DNA of 64,000 nucleotides from Chitinophaga barathri (GTDB lineage: Bacteria; Bacteroidota; Bacteroidia; Chitinophagales; Chitinophagaceae): NCBI RefSeq assembly GCF_003807585.1, contig NZ_RMBX01000011.1:1-64000 (forward strand), in the 5' to 3' direction. Positions 8,345-17,580 of this stretch are shown here, in pieces. Position 1 is the stretch's first letter. Each line of letters begins with the position of its first letter. The notes under the pieces are model-generated. The model did not search any database. It was given only the letters and a program-made list of their open reading frames with translations, and had not been told where the DNA came from. The position numbers were made by a program, and so were the translations under genes.

Positions 8345-9625
8345 ATGGCAAAGAAAGTACATCAGTCTTCCAGGAGAGCGTTCATGCGGAACTCGCTGGG
8401 GGCGCTCGCAGCCTTTACCATCGTGCCCCGTCATGTACTGGGCCGTGGCTATCTGGCCCCCTCCGATACGCTGACGAAAGCCGTTGTAGGTACCGGCGGC
8501 ATGGGCCGCGGACACTTCGGATACGCAGGCACCCGCGTGGTCGCTATCTGCGACGTAGACAAAAGCCACATTCAGAAAGGTCTTGATGCGCTGCCCAATG
8601 GCGGCAAAGGCGTTAAAACCTTTACCGATTACCGCGAGCTGATCCAGCTGCCGGAAGTGGATATCGTACACGTAGCCACGCCTCCCCACTGGCATGGCAT
8701 TATTGCGGCGGATGCCGCGCGTGCCGGGAAAGACATCTGGTGCGAAAAACCGATGACCGCCACCATCGGCGAAGGCAAACGCCTCGTGGAAGCCGTTCAG
8801 CAACATGGCAGGATCTTCAGGCTGAACACCTGGTTCCGCTTCTCCGACCGTTTTTATGGTATGGGCACCACCGTGGAGCCTATCAAAAAACTGGTGGACA
8901 GCGGCCTCCTGGGATGGCCTCTTAAAGTGACTGTGAGCAAGCATACCGGTTTTGACTGGAAATTTTACTGGGTGGGCAAAACCAACCTCGAACCGCAGGC
9001 CGTTCCCAAAGAACTGGACTACGAGATGTGGCTAGGCCCCGCTCCCTATAAACCTTACAACGCACACCGCGTGCACAGTACCTTCCGAGGTTACTGGGAT
9101 TACGATGGCGGCGGCCTTGGAGACATGGGCCAGCACTACCTGGACCCCGTGCAGTATTTCCTGGGCAAAGACAATACCAGCCCCGTAAAAGTGGAAGTGG
9201 ACGCTCCCCAGCAGCACAGCGATGCCGTAGGCACCTGGCGCAAGATCACTTATACCTATGCGGACGGTTGCCAGATCATCCTGGACGGTGCCGGCACCGA
9301 AACCAAAGCCGCTTATATTGAAGGGCCGAAAGGCAAGCTGTACCCCGGTTTCAAATCAGATATCCCGGACCTGGAAAAGAAACTCGCCGCATTCCCCGAC
9401 CCCGCGCCGCAGGTGACGGACTTCGTGGAAGCCGTGAAAAACCGCCGGAAGTTTGCGCTCAACGAAGAGAACGGCCACCGTTCCGCCACGATCGTAAATA
9501 TGGGTAAGATCGCCCTGCAACTGGGCAGAAACCTTGAATTCGACCCGGTAAAACAGGAGTTTGTCAACGACGAAGGCGCAAACAGGCTGATCTTCCAGCC
9601 CATGCGCGGCCCCTGGACCATATAG
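8345..9625 (+). CDS. Tat-exported Gfo/Idh/MocA-family oxidoreductase
   Basis: A 426-residue protein with a twin-arginine signal (SRRAFMRN, residues 9-16, then a hydrophobic stretch), so exported folded with its cofactor. The Rossmann GTGGMGRGHF (about 49-58) binds NAD(P), and the EKP motif (134-136) supplies the catalytic lysine of the Gfo/Idh/MocA family. These enzymes oxidise or reduce sugars and inositols; exported Bacteroidota members often keep their cofactor bound. It is followed after 29 bp by a protein with two DUF1080 (3-keto-disaccharide hydrolase) domains, which suggests the pair acts on the same glycoside through a 3-keto intermediate. Confidence 0.9.
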   Translation: MAKKVHQSSRRAFMRNSLGALAAFTIVPRHVLGRGYLAPSDTLTKAVVGTGGMGRGHFGYAGTRVVAICDVDKSHIQKGLDALPNGGKGVKTFTDYRELIQLPEVDIVHVATPPHWHGIIAADAARAGKDIWCEKPMTATIGEGKRLVEAVQQHGRIFRLNTWFRFSDRFYGMGTTVEPIKKLVDSGLLGWPLKVTVSKHTGFDWKFYWVGKTNLEPQAVPKELDYEMWLGPAPYKPYNAHRVHSTFRGYWDYDGGGLGDMGQHYLDPVQYFLGKDNTSPVKVEVDAPQQHSDAVGTWRKITYTYADGCQIILDGAGTETKAAYIEGPKGKLYPGFKSDIPDLEKKLAAFPDPAPQVTDFVEAVKNRRKFALNEENGHRSATIVNMGKIALQLGRNLEFDPVKQEFVNDEGANRLIFQPMRGPWTI

Positions 9626-9654
9626 CTTGCATCACCCTTGACAATTAAAGAATA

Positions 9655-12600
9655 ATGAAAAAAATATTGATTGCTGCTGCTTGTTGTTTCCTTCAGCTGG
9701 GCGTTATGGCCCAACCGAAGCAGGACAACCGTGCCGCACATACGAAAATAGCAGACCTGCTGCAACAGCAGCCTGCAAAAGATCAGGCTGCCCTGAAGGC
9801 CAATATGGCCGCCCTCGCCGAAATGGGGGAGGAAGGCATCACCGGCCTGGCCGCCATGCTGACAGCACCCGGCAAAGGTGATAATACCGCCGTGCAGTAC
9901 GCGCTCTCCGGCTATGCCTTTTACGTAACGCAACCCGGTAAGGAAAGCCTCCGCGCCGCCGCCGTAACCGCTTACACCAAAGCGCTGGGCCAGGTGCAGG
10001 ACAAAGAGAATAAAGCTTTCCTGCTGGTACAACTGCAACACATCGGTACAGACCAGGCTGTGGCCGCCATTACGCCTTATCTTACCGATGAGCGCCTGGC
10101 AGACCCCGCCGCCCGCACCCTGTCCAAGATCAATACACCGGCCGCGCAACAGGCGCTGCTGGCTGCATTGCCCAAACTCAGCGGCCGCAACAAACAAAGC
10201 CTCGTGGAAGCCATCGGCGATGCCGGTGTGCCCTCCGCTACCGCCGCGCTCATCCCGCTGACGAACGACGCGGACAAGATGTTGGCCAAAACCGCCCTCT
10301 ACGCCATCGCGCAGATCGCGGACCCCTCTCCCGAAGCCGCCAGGGCACTGGAGATCGCCGCCCGCCACGCTAAATACAAATATGACCTTACAAACGCCAC
10401 CGGCTCTTATCTCGCTTATGGTCAGAACCTCCTGGCAAAAGGCAAAAAGAAAGAAGCATCGCTGGTAGCGCAGAACTTACAGCGGGAAGCCGTAGCCCCG
10501 GAACAGGTGCACGTGCGCACTTCAGCTCTTTACCTGCTGAACCAGGCCGAAGGGGAAAGAGCACTGCCCCTGCTGCTGGCCGCTGTGAACGATAAGCAGC
10601 CCCAGTACCGCGACGCGGCCATGAAGTTCGCTTCCGGTTCCCTGGGTACCGCCGCCACCGGCGCATGGATCAAATCGCTTACCAAAGCCACGCCGGAAGG
10701 CAAAGCCGCGGTGATCACCATGCTGGGCAACAACAAAGTGGAAGCCGCTTATCCCACGATCCTGCCTTACCTGAAAAGTAAAGATGAAGCGGTGAAACTG
10801 GCGGCCATTACCGCAGCCGGGCAGATCGGCGGTGAAAAAGCCGTGCCTTCCCTGCTGGCAGTGATGAAAACCGGCAATACCGCTGAAATAGCCGCCGTAA
10901 AAAGCTCGCTGCAAACCATCAAAGGCAATGAAGTGACCGCTCAATCCGGTTCTGTACTGGCCAATATGCCCGCCGCCGCACAGGTAGCGCTCATAGATGT
11001 GCTGGCTTCCCGCAAGGCGGACAGCCGCATACAGGACGTACTGCCGCTGACATCTTCCCCAGACGCCAATGTGCGCAAGGCCTCCATGAGTGCGCTGAAA
11101 GATATGGTGACCGCCGCAAACCTGCCCACGTTGTACAAACTGCTGTCTTCCGCGCAAAGCGCCGAAGATGTAAAAGCCCTGCAAGCCGCGGTGATCGCCG
11201 CAGCGCCGGGTGAGCAGAAAGCCGTGATCGCGCAGATGCAGCAGGAAACACCGGCCAACCAGGAACGTTATTACGCCATCCTCGCCGGTTTAGGCGGTGC
11301 CGATGCGCTCAAGGTGGTGAACGGCGCTTTTGAAAAAGGCAACGCTTCACAGAAAACCGCCGCCGTGGCAGCCCTCAACTCCTGGACGGACGCAGGCGCC
11401 ACCAATTCCCTGTTACAGATCGCCCGCAAAGACGCCGCCTACCGTACCACTGCTTTGCAGGGTTATGTACGCCTGGCCCGCGCCGTGAAGCTGCCCGAGC
11501 AACGCCTGCTGATGCTGAGCAATGCCATGGAGCTGAATCCTGACGCGTCTTTGAAGAAAAACATCCTGCAACAGGTAGAACAATGCAAAACATTCCCCGC
11601 CCTCATTTACGCCGGCGGTTTCCTGGACGATGCATCCGTGCAGCAGGAAGCAGCCCAGGCGGTAATGAATGTGGCGCTGGCTGATAAAACTTACAACGGC
11701 GCCACCGTGCGCAGCCTGCTGGAAAAAACGTCTTCCGTGCTGAAAGGCGGCGATGCGGACTATCAGCGCGAGGCCATCCGCAAGTATCTTGCTGAAATGC
11801 CCGCAGGTGACGGCTTCGTAAGCATGTTCAACGGCAAAGACCTCTCCGGCTGGAAAGGCCTCGTGGCCAACCCGGTGAAACGCGCAAAGATGGACGCCGC
11901 CACGCTCGCCAAAGAGCAGGAAAAAGCGGACGCCAAAATGCGCGAAGGCTGGAGCGTAACCAATGGCGTATTGCAGTTCAACGGTCATGGCGACAACCTT
12001 TGCACCACTAAAAAATATGGTGACATTGAAATGTTCGTGGACTGGAAAATAGAGCCGAACGGCGATGCGGGTATCTATCTCCGCGGCACTCCCCAGGTGC
12101 AGATCTGGGACACTGCCCGCAGGGACGTAGGTGCGGACGTTGGTTCCGGCGGCCTGTACAACAACCAGGCTAACCCGAGCAAACCGACTGTACTGGCGGA
12201 TAACCAGCCGGGTGAGTGGAATACTTTCCGCATCATCATGAAAGGCGACCGTGTATCCGTTTACCTCAACGGCGAGCAGGTAGTGAACAATGTAACACTG
12301 GAAAACTACTGGGACCGCAAACTGCCCATCTTCCCGGAAGAGCAGCTGGAGCTGCAGGCCCACGGAACCAAAGTATATTACCGCAACCTCTACGTTCGCG
12401 AGTTTGAACGCCCGAAACCTTTCACCCTCAGCGAAGCTGAGAAAAAAGAAGGTTACCGCATCCTCTTTGACGGCACCAACATGCACGAATGGACCGGCAA
12501 CACCGCAGGTTATATCATCGAAAACGGCGATATGGTTTGTGTGCCGAAAAGCGGCAGCGGCGGCAATATTTACACTAAAGACGAATTCGCCGACTTTATC

Positions 12601-13032
12601 TACCGCTTTGAATTCCAGCTTACGCCCGGCGCGAACAACGGCCTCGGCATCCGCGCTCCTGTCAGCGGCGATGTGGCTTACAGCGGCATGGAATTGCAGA
12701 TACTGGACAATGAAGCGGATATCTACAAAAACCTCCAGGTATACCAGTACCATGGTTCTGTATACGGTGTAATACCCGCCAAACGCGGCTTCCTGAAGCC
12801 GGTGGGAGAGTGGAATTACGAGCAGGTGACTGTAAAAGACACCCACATCACCGTGGAGCTGAACGGCACCGTGATCCTCGACGGTGACATTGCCAATGCG
12901 CGTGACAACGGTACCCTGGACCACAAGGAACACCCCGGCCTGAAAAATACCACCGGGCACATCGGTTACCTGGGCCATGGCTCTGTAGTACGGTTCAAAA
13001 ATATCAGGATCAAAGACCTGACGAAAAAATAA
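9655..13032 (+). CDS. HEAT-repeat protein with two DUF1080 (3-keto-disaccharide hydrolase-like) domains
   Basis: 1125 residues with a signal peptide ending near QLGVMAQ. Residues about 30-700 are alanine-rich helical HEAT-type repeats. Two DUF1080-like jelly-roll domains follow, starting near residue 718 (FVSMFNGKDLSGWKG) and 930 (YRILFDGTNMHEWTG), each with the characteristic F(N/D)GxxxxxW entry. DUF1080 proteins include hydrolases of 3-keto-glycosides and sugar-binding proteins. It is probably periplasmic and cotranscribed with the upstream oxidoreductase. Having two catalytic-type domains on one scaffold is unusual in length; one may serve binding only. Confidence 0.85.
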   Translation: MKKILIAAACCFLQLGVMAQPKQDNRAAHTKIADLLQQQPAKDQAALKANMAALAEMGEEGITGLAAMLTAPGKGDNTAVQYALSGYAFYVTQPGKESLRAAAVTAYTKALGQVQDKENKAFLLVQLQHIGTDQAVAAITPYLTDERLADPAARTLSKINTPAAQQALLAALPKLSGRNKQSLVEAIGDAGVPSATAALIPLTNDADKMLAKTALYAIAQIADPSPEAARALEIAARHAKYKYDLTNATGSYLAYGQNLLAKGKKKEASLVAQNLQREAVAPEQVHVRTSALYLLNQAEGERALPLLLAAVNDKQPQYRDAAMKFASGSLGTAATGAWIKSLTKATPEGKAAVITMLGNNKVEAAYPTILPYLKSKDEAVKLAAITAAGQIGGEKAVPSLLAVMKTGNTAEIAAVKSSLQTIKGNEVTAQSGSVLANMPAAAQVALIDVLASRKADSRIQDVLPLTSSPDANVRKASMSALKDMVTAANLPTLYKLLSSAQSAEDVKALQAAVIAAAPGEQKAVIAQMQQETPANQERYYAILAGLGGADALKVVNGAFEKGNASQKTAAVAALNSWTDAGATNSLLQIARKDAAYRTTALQGYVRLARAVKLPEQRLLMLSNAMELNPDASLKKNILQQVEQCKTFPALIYAGGFLDDASVQQEAAQAVMNVALADKTYNGATVRSLLEKTSSVLKGGDADYQREAIRKYLAEMPAGDGFVSMFNGKDLSGWKGLVANPVKRAKMDAATLAKEQEKADAKMREGWSVTNGVLQFNGHGDNLCTTKKYGDIEMFVDWKIEPNGDAGIYLRGTPQVQIWDTARRDVGADVGSGGLYNNQANPSKPTVLADNQPGEWNTFRIIMKGDRVSVYLNGEQVVNNVTLENYWDRKLPIFPEEQLELQAHGTKVYYRNLYVREFERPKPFTLSEAEKKEGYRILFDGTNMHEWTGNTAGYIIENGDMVCVPKSGSGGNIYTKDEFADFIYRFEFQLTPGANNGLGIRAPVSGDVAYSGMELQILDNEADIYKNLQVYQYHGSVYGVIPAKRGFLKPVGEWNYEQVTVKDTHITVELNGTVILDGDIANARDNGTLDHKEHPGLKNTTGHIGYLGHGSVVRFKNIRIKDLTKK

Positions 13033-13050
13033 CGACAAACGACAGATGAC

Positions 13051-13086
13051 AAAAAGGGCCGTCTCAGCTGAGGCGGCCCTTTTTTA
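13051..13086 (+). terminator. Intrinsic terminator (bidirectional)
   Basis: An 11-bp outer stem (aaaaagggccg / cggcccttttt) plus an inner ctca/tgag pairing, with A and T runs on both sides. It follows the HEAT/DUF1080 gene and faces the convergent gene at 13144. Confidence 0.9.
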
Positions 13087-13143
13087 CTTCATACAGTGAG
13101 CAATGAATCAGTGCTCTGCTTTTCTTTTTTATGCAAGCGCCGA

Positions 13144-13890
13144 CTATTGTTTTTCCAGCGTTTCAATCCTTTTCAGCAAGGCGTCTATCTGTTCCCCGTA
13201 TTGTTTTTTGATACCGGCATTTTCTTTCTTCAACTCGATCAGGTAAAGCGTCAGTTCTTCCACTTTTTGCAAAAGTTTTTTGTTCATATCCCCGAGGTCG
13301 ATCCCTGTTTCCATCACTTCTTTTTCGGAAGGTATTTCCGGCAGGTGGCCGTTTGTTTTGATAAAACTTTCTACTTCCGCCAGTGATGGCAGATCGTAGT
13401 CCGGATGAAACACAAAATCGGCCCAGGCTGTGGTGGTCACTTTTACCTTACGAGCACCGATGGTACCTTCTACCGCGAGTTTGTAGGTACCGGTGATGTT
13501 CGTGCCTATGCCTACATTGCCCGAGCCCGTAATGGTTAATCTTGGCGCGGGAGTAGTGCCTGTTACGAAAATAATGTCCCTGGTGGCGTATCCTCCCTGT
13601 ATGACCAGGTTGTCATAGTTGTTGAAGGGATATAATCCACCGGTTACCGGGATAGTGCGGTAGATGGTTGGCTGGTTCCCGTCAGTACCCAGTGTATATG
13701 TGCCGGGAGTTCCCAGCAATTTGATTTTCCCGCCTACGTTCAGGGCTTGTTCCGCAACACCGCCCACGGGCGCCATTCCTATCCAGATGGATTTTGTGGT
13801 GCTGTTCCCGCTGTCTGTAACTGATTGTAGGGTCTGGGAGAATGCATGACTGGTGAGGGTCAAAAAAATCGAGAGTATTACATATTTCAT
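13144..13890 (-). CDS. Exported tail-fibre-like protein with C-terminal coiled coil
   Basis: A 248-residue protein with a signal peptide (ILSIFLTLTSHAFSQ). The centre has the GSGNVGIGT-TYKLAVEGTIGA pattern, and the C-terminal part has the ADFVFHPDYDLPSLAEVESF-GHLPEIPSE signature common to many Bacteroidota surface/tail-fibre-like proteins. A coiled coil follows (about residues 200-247). In phage proteins the same place is taken by a chaperone or intramolecular protease; no catalytic serine-lysine pair is evident here. Probably trimeric and surface-associated. Function unknown. Confidence 0.75.
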   Translation of the reverse strand: MKYVILSIFLTLTSHAFSQTLQSVTDSGNSTTKSIWIGMAPVGGVAEQALNVGGKIKLLGTPGTYTLGTDGNQPTIYRTIPVTGGLYPFNNYDNLVIQGGYATRDIIFVTGTTPAPRLTITGSGNVGIGTNITGTYKLAVEGTIGARKVKVTTTAWADFVFHPDYDLPSLAEVESFIKTNGHLPEIPSEKEVMETGIDLGDMNKKLLQKVEELTLYLIELKKENAGIKKQYGEQIDALLKRIETLEKQ

Positions 13891-14197
13891 GGTGATGGGT
13901 TTATATTAAGCGTTGATTTACCGGGAATCGGGTTAAAACTGCGGCGAATTTCGGGTAATCCGCCGAATGATCAAAGCGTTGCACGAAAATAGGGGTAGTA
14001 GCCGCCGGGTGCGTCTTATTGAAAAGAATGTGGATTTCTGTATGCAGGGTGAACGAACAACCAGGCAAATTTATCCACAACCCGGCGTGTGGAAATATTC
14101 TTTTGAAGCCACCTGTAAACCTTTTACAGGTTGGCACGTTATAGGATGTAACCGAAATAGTAACCTGGAATCATTTAACCCGAATTAAACACCCTCT
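13891..14197. other. Divergent intergenic region with a small hairpin
   Basis: A 307-bp gap between two divergent genes. It contains one clear inverted repeat, acctgtaaa / tttacaggt (14111-14131, 3-nt loop), lying 67 bp before the small membrane-protein gene. It lacks a T-run, so it is more likely an operator or leader element than a terminator. Nothing else is seen. Confidence 0.45.
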
Positions 14198-14398
14198 ATG
14201 AAGACGGTAACCATCATTGGCGGTATCACCGGTATTATTATGGCAGTGATCGCCTACTTTGCGGAACTTAACAGCTGGATGAGCATTGAAGCCATCGTGA
14301 CCATCGGATTTGCCGGATATGTGCTCATTATCACCGCAATAGCGTATTTCCTGCTGGCTTGGCTGTACAAAGGCAGTAAAAAGCTGGATGTGCTGTAA
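14198..14398 (+). CDS. Small two-span membrane protein
   Basis: 66 residues with two hydrophobic segments (about 4-22 and 32-56) and a short basic C-terminus (KGSKKLDVL). No known family is recognised. A start ATG with a purine-rich upstream and a good terminator 55 bp after the stop support it as a real gene. Presumably an inner-membrane protein. Confidence 0.6.
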   Translation: MKTVTIIGGITGIIMAVIAYFAELNSWMSIEAIVTIGFAGYVLIITAIAYFLLAWLYKGSKKLDVL

Positions 14399-14453
14399 AA
14401 CGGCCCGGACGGCCGCAAAAACAAATCGTTAGACTTACCGGGCAACCGGGATA

Positions 14454-14484
14454 AAAAAAGACGCCCCATAAAGGCGTCTTTTTT
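14454..14484. terminator. Bidirectional intrinsic terminator
   Basis: Stem aaaaaagacgcc / ggcgtctttttt with a 7-nt loop. It serves the small membrane-protein gene on the plus strand and msrA on the minus strand. Confidence 0.9.
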
Positions 14485-14504
14485 ACTTGTAAAACAATCT
14501 TTTC

Positions 14505-15161
14505 CTACTTCTTGAGCTTTTCCGCAAAAGCCTTTTTGAACTTCTCCAGCTTCGGCTTCACCACGTAATAACAGTATGGCTGCGAGCCGTTCTGGTTATA
14601 GTAGTTCTGATGGTAGTTCTCCGCCTTGTAAAAAGCCTTGTAGGGAGCGATCTCCGTCACGATCGGGTCTGAATAGGAGCCGGATTCCTGCAGTTTCTTT
14701 TTGTAAAACTCCGCTTCTTTGTGCTGCTCCTCGTTGTGGTAGAAGATAACGCCCCGGTACTGGGTGCCTACGTCGTTCCCCTGGCGGTTCAGCTGGGTAG
14801 GGTCGTGGCTGAGCCAGAAGGCTTCCAGCAGGGTGGCAAAGGAGATTTTAGAAGGATCGTAAGTGATCTGCACCACCTCGGCATGGCCGGTATTGCCGGA
14901 GCATACCTCCTCGTAGGTGGGGTTTGGCCGGTCGCCGCCGGAATACCCGGATTCCACGGTTAAAACGCCTTCCAGCTGCTGGAACTGTGCTTCCGTGCAC
15001 CAGAAGCAGCCGGTACCAAAGGTGGCCTGTTCGGTTTTTGTGTCTTTTGAGATGGTCATATCCCCCGGTTCTTTGCTTGTGTCGGACTTGGACTGCGCGC
15101 AGCTTACGAGGCCGGAGCCTGCGAAAATAGTGGCGAGCAGGTATTTTTTCAGGTACATCAT
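14505..15161 (-). CDS. msrA: Peptide-methionine (S)-S-oxide reductase, lipoprotein form
   Basis: A 218-residue protein. It has a lipoprotein signal (GSGLVSC, lipid-attachment Cys21) and the MsrA active-site motif GCFWC (51-55, catalytic Cys52), followed by SGYSGGDRPNPTYEEVCSG and HDPTQLNRQGNDVGTQYRG, all typical. It repairs methionine-S-sulfoxide in proteins; the lipoprotein signal places it in the cell envelope. Cysteines for recycling are less obvious: a single YCYY cysteine sits near the C-terminus. It is a single gene with its own terminator. Confidence 0.95.
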   Translation of the reverse strand: MMYLKKYLLATIFAGSGLVSCAQSKSDTSKEPGDMTISKDTKTEQATFGTGCFWCTEAQFQQLEGVLTVESGYSGGDRPNPTYEEVCSGNTGHAEVVQITYDPSKISFATLLEAFWLSHDPTQLNRQGNDVGTQYRGVIFYHNEEQHKEAEFYKKKLQESGSYSDPIVTEIAPYKAFYKAENYHQNYYNQNGSQPYCYYVVKPKLEKFKKAFAEKLKK

Positions 15162-15393
15162 ATGTCTGTTCTATATATCAAATTACGATATCCCTGGTGC
15201 TTTGGATCAACAAGTTAAGTAACTTTAACATTCTTTTGAGAAAAGACGGATGATGAACCGCATTTGTCATTCATACCCGTTTATTGATCAATCGGTTTTG
15301 AGCATTTCCGGGAGATAGGCCAACTTTGCGGAACGAAAAAAGGAAAAAAGGTTGCACCGGGCCGGCAGCCACTAAATTAAAATTGACAAAAAG

Positions 15394-17505
15394 GTGAAAT
15401 ATTTTCCAGAGTCGGCGCTGGTACAGTTGGAGTTTGACAAAGTAAGAACATTATTGCAGGAGCATTGCAAAACGGAGCTGGGCAAGCAAATGGCCGAAGA
15501 GCTGCGACTGCATACACACATCGACTACGTTAGAACCGCGCTGCAGCAGGCGCACGAATATAAGCAGCTGGTGCTGATCCAGGTGCACTTCCCCAATGAC
15601 TATGTGCTGAACCTGAAGCAGGAACTACGCCTGCTGGATATACAGGGCGCTGTGCTGACGGGAGAACAGTTCATGCTCATCCGCAAACTCGCGGAAAGCA
15701 TGCACAGTATCGTACGTTTTTTTGATGCCGACAGACGAATGACCTATGCAGCTTTGTATGGGGTCATTTCACATACACACTACGAAAAAAAGATCGTTTC
15801 GCTGATAGATGAAGTGCTGGATGAAGCCGGGCAGGTGAGGGACAATGCCACCCCCGAGCTGGCGAGGATACGTATGCAGCTGTTCAGGAAACGGAACGAA
15901 TTGAGAAAGGTGTTTGACCGCATCCTCTCCAAATTGCAGAAGCAGGGCTACCTGGCGGACATTGAGGAAAGTTTTCTCAACGGGCGCCGGGTAGTGGCCA
16001 TATTTGCCGAGCAGAAACGGCTGGTGAAGGGGATCCTTCACGGTGAATCGGACACGCGGCGTACCGCCTTCCTGGAGCCGGAGGAAACCATTCAGCTGAA
16101 CAACGACGTACATTCCCTGGAAAGGGATGAGCAGCGCGAGGTATACAAGATACTCCGCGAGCTTACGGCGAACCTGGCCAGCCATCACACTTTGCTGAAC
16201 GGTTACCATGAGATCCTCGGCATCTTTGATTTTATCAGGGCAAAGGCACGCCTGGCGCTGGATATCAACGGGAATTTCCCCATGCTGATGCCCCATGCGC
16301 AGGTACACCTGGTGGAGGCTTATCACCCGCTGCTGCTGCTGTATAACCGCAAGCAGAACAAGCCTACCATCCCTGTTAATATGACGCTGGACAAGGATCA
16401 TCACATCCTGGTGATCAGCGGGCCGAATGCCGGGGGTAAAACCGTAACCCTCAAAACCGTAGGGCTCATCCAGCTGATGCTGCAGGCGGGCCTGCTGGTG
16501 CCGGTGCACCCCACCAGCCAGCTGGGCATTTTCAGGCAGGTGATGATCCACATCGGGGATACGCAGAGCCTGGAATTTGAGCTGAGCACCTACAGTTCGC
16601 ACCTGAAGAACATGAAACACTTCATGGAAAACGCGAACGGCAGAACGCTCTTTTTTATAGACGAGCTGGGCAGCGGCTCCGATCCCAACCTGGGCGGCGC
16701 TTTTGCCGAGGTGATCATGGAAGAGCTGGCGCGGAAACATGCCTTTGGCATCGTCACCACCCACTACCTGAACCTCAAGATCATGGCCGGTAAAGTGAAA
16801 GGCATCGTAAATGCGGCCATGGGCTTTGACGAACAGAACCTTCAGCCTATGTACAAACTGCTGATCGGCAAGCCGGGAAGCTCGTACACCTTCAGCATCG
16901 CGCAGCGCATCGGGCTGGACCAGGGGCTGATCAACCGCGCCAGGAAACTGGTGGATGAAGGGCATTTCAGGCTGGACAAACTGCTCAACAAAGCCGAGCA
17001 GGACCTCCAGAAAGTGGAAAGCCGCGAAAAGGAGCTGCAAAAGCTGCTCAAAGAAAACGAACGCCTGAAAAAGGAATACGAGATACTCTCGGACAAAGAA
17101 CGTGTACAGCAGCAATACACGCTGCAGAAGCTGCAGAACAAGATCAAGGAGGAAGACCTGAGCTACCTCAAGGACATGGAACGCAAGCTGAAGCAGATCG
17201 TGATAGAGTGGAAACGGGCGGAGAACGAGGATAAACAGAAAGTGATCAGACAGGCGGAAGCCTTGCTGTTCAACCGCAAGAGCCAGGCAATTAACGAAAA
17301 GATAAAGAAGAAGGTGCAGGATAAGTTTGTGGAATTGAAAGGAGAGGTGAAAGTGGGCGACCAGGTAAAGATCAGGACGAATAACCAGGTAGGAAAAATA
17401 AAAGAGCTGCGTGGCAAAGTGGCGGTGGTACAGATCGGCAACATACCCATCCAGGTGAAGATCGCGGACCTGGTGCTGGTGGAGGAACGGCAAAAAGCAG
17501 AATAA
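15394..17505 (+). CDS. MutS2-like ATPase lacking the Smr domain
   Basis: 703 residues from a GTG start. Order: N-terminal MutS core/lever region (1-300), MutS ATPase with Walker A SGPNAGGKTVTLKTVG (about 346-361) and Walker B TLFFIDELGSGSDPN (about 414-428), a long charged coiled coil (about 520-620), and a KOW-like segment at the end (VGDQVKIRTNNQVGKIKELR). Typical MutS2 is about 780-800 residues and ends in a Smr nuclease/RNA-binding domain, which is absent here because the protein stops right after the KOW-like part. It may act in ribosome-collision rescue or anti-recombination by its ATPase only, or represent a separate MutS2 subfamily of Bacteroidota. Confidence 0.88.
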   Translation: MKYFPESALVQLEFDKVRTLLQEHCKTELGKQMAEELRLHTHIDYVRTALQQAHEYKQLVLIQVHFPNDYVLNLKQELRLLDIQGAVLTGEQFMLIRKLAESMHSIVRFFDADRRMTYAALYGVISHTHYEKKIVSLIDEVLDEAGQVRDNATPELARIRMQLFRKRNELRKVFDRILSKLQKQGYLADIEESFLNGRRVVAIFAEQKRLVKGILHGESDTRRTAFLEPEETIQLNNDVHSLERDEQREVYKILRELTANLASHHTLLNGYHEILGIFDFIRAKARLALDINGNFPMLMPHAQVHLVEAYHPLLLLYNRKQNKPTIPVNMTLDKDHHILVISGPNAGGKTVTLKTVGLIQLMLQAGLLVPVHPTSQLGIFRQVMIHIGDTQSLEFELSTYSSHLKNMKHFMENANGRTLFFIDELGSGSDPNLGGAFAEVIMEELARKHAFGIVTTHYLNLKIMAGKVKGIVNAAMGFDEQNLQPMYKLLIGKPGSSYTFSIAQRIGLDQGLINRARKLVDEGHFRLDKLLNKAEQDLQKVESREKELQKLLKENERLKKEYEILSDKERVQQQYTLQKLQNKIKEEDLSYLKDMERKLKQIVIEWKRAENEDKQKVIRQAEALLFNRKSQAINEKIKKKVQDKFVELKGEVKVGDQVKIRTNNQVGKIKELRGKVAVVQIGNIPIQVKIADLVLVEERQKAE

Positions 17506-17580
17506 ACGTATCTTTACAGCCCTCTTTATTGAGAAAAACCCGGGCACAGGGATCATTTTAACCGATAAAACACACATCCC

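Noticed and set aside
9313..10368. 351-codon minus-strand frame across two plus-strand genes
   Set aside because: It spans the stop/start of the oxidoreductase and HEAT genes and shows no family signature.
11413..13038. 541-codon minus-strand frame opposite the HEAT/DUF1080 gene
   Set aside because: It mirrors a well-supported gene on the other strand; long antisense frames are expected here from the GC-rich codon usage, and the translation has no recognisable family.
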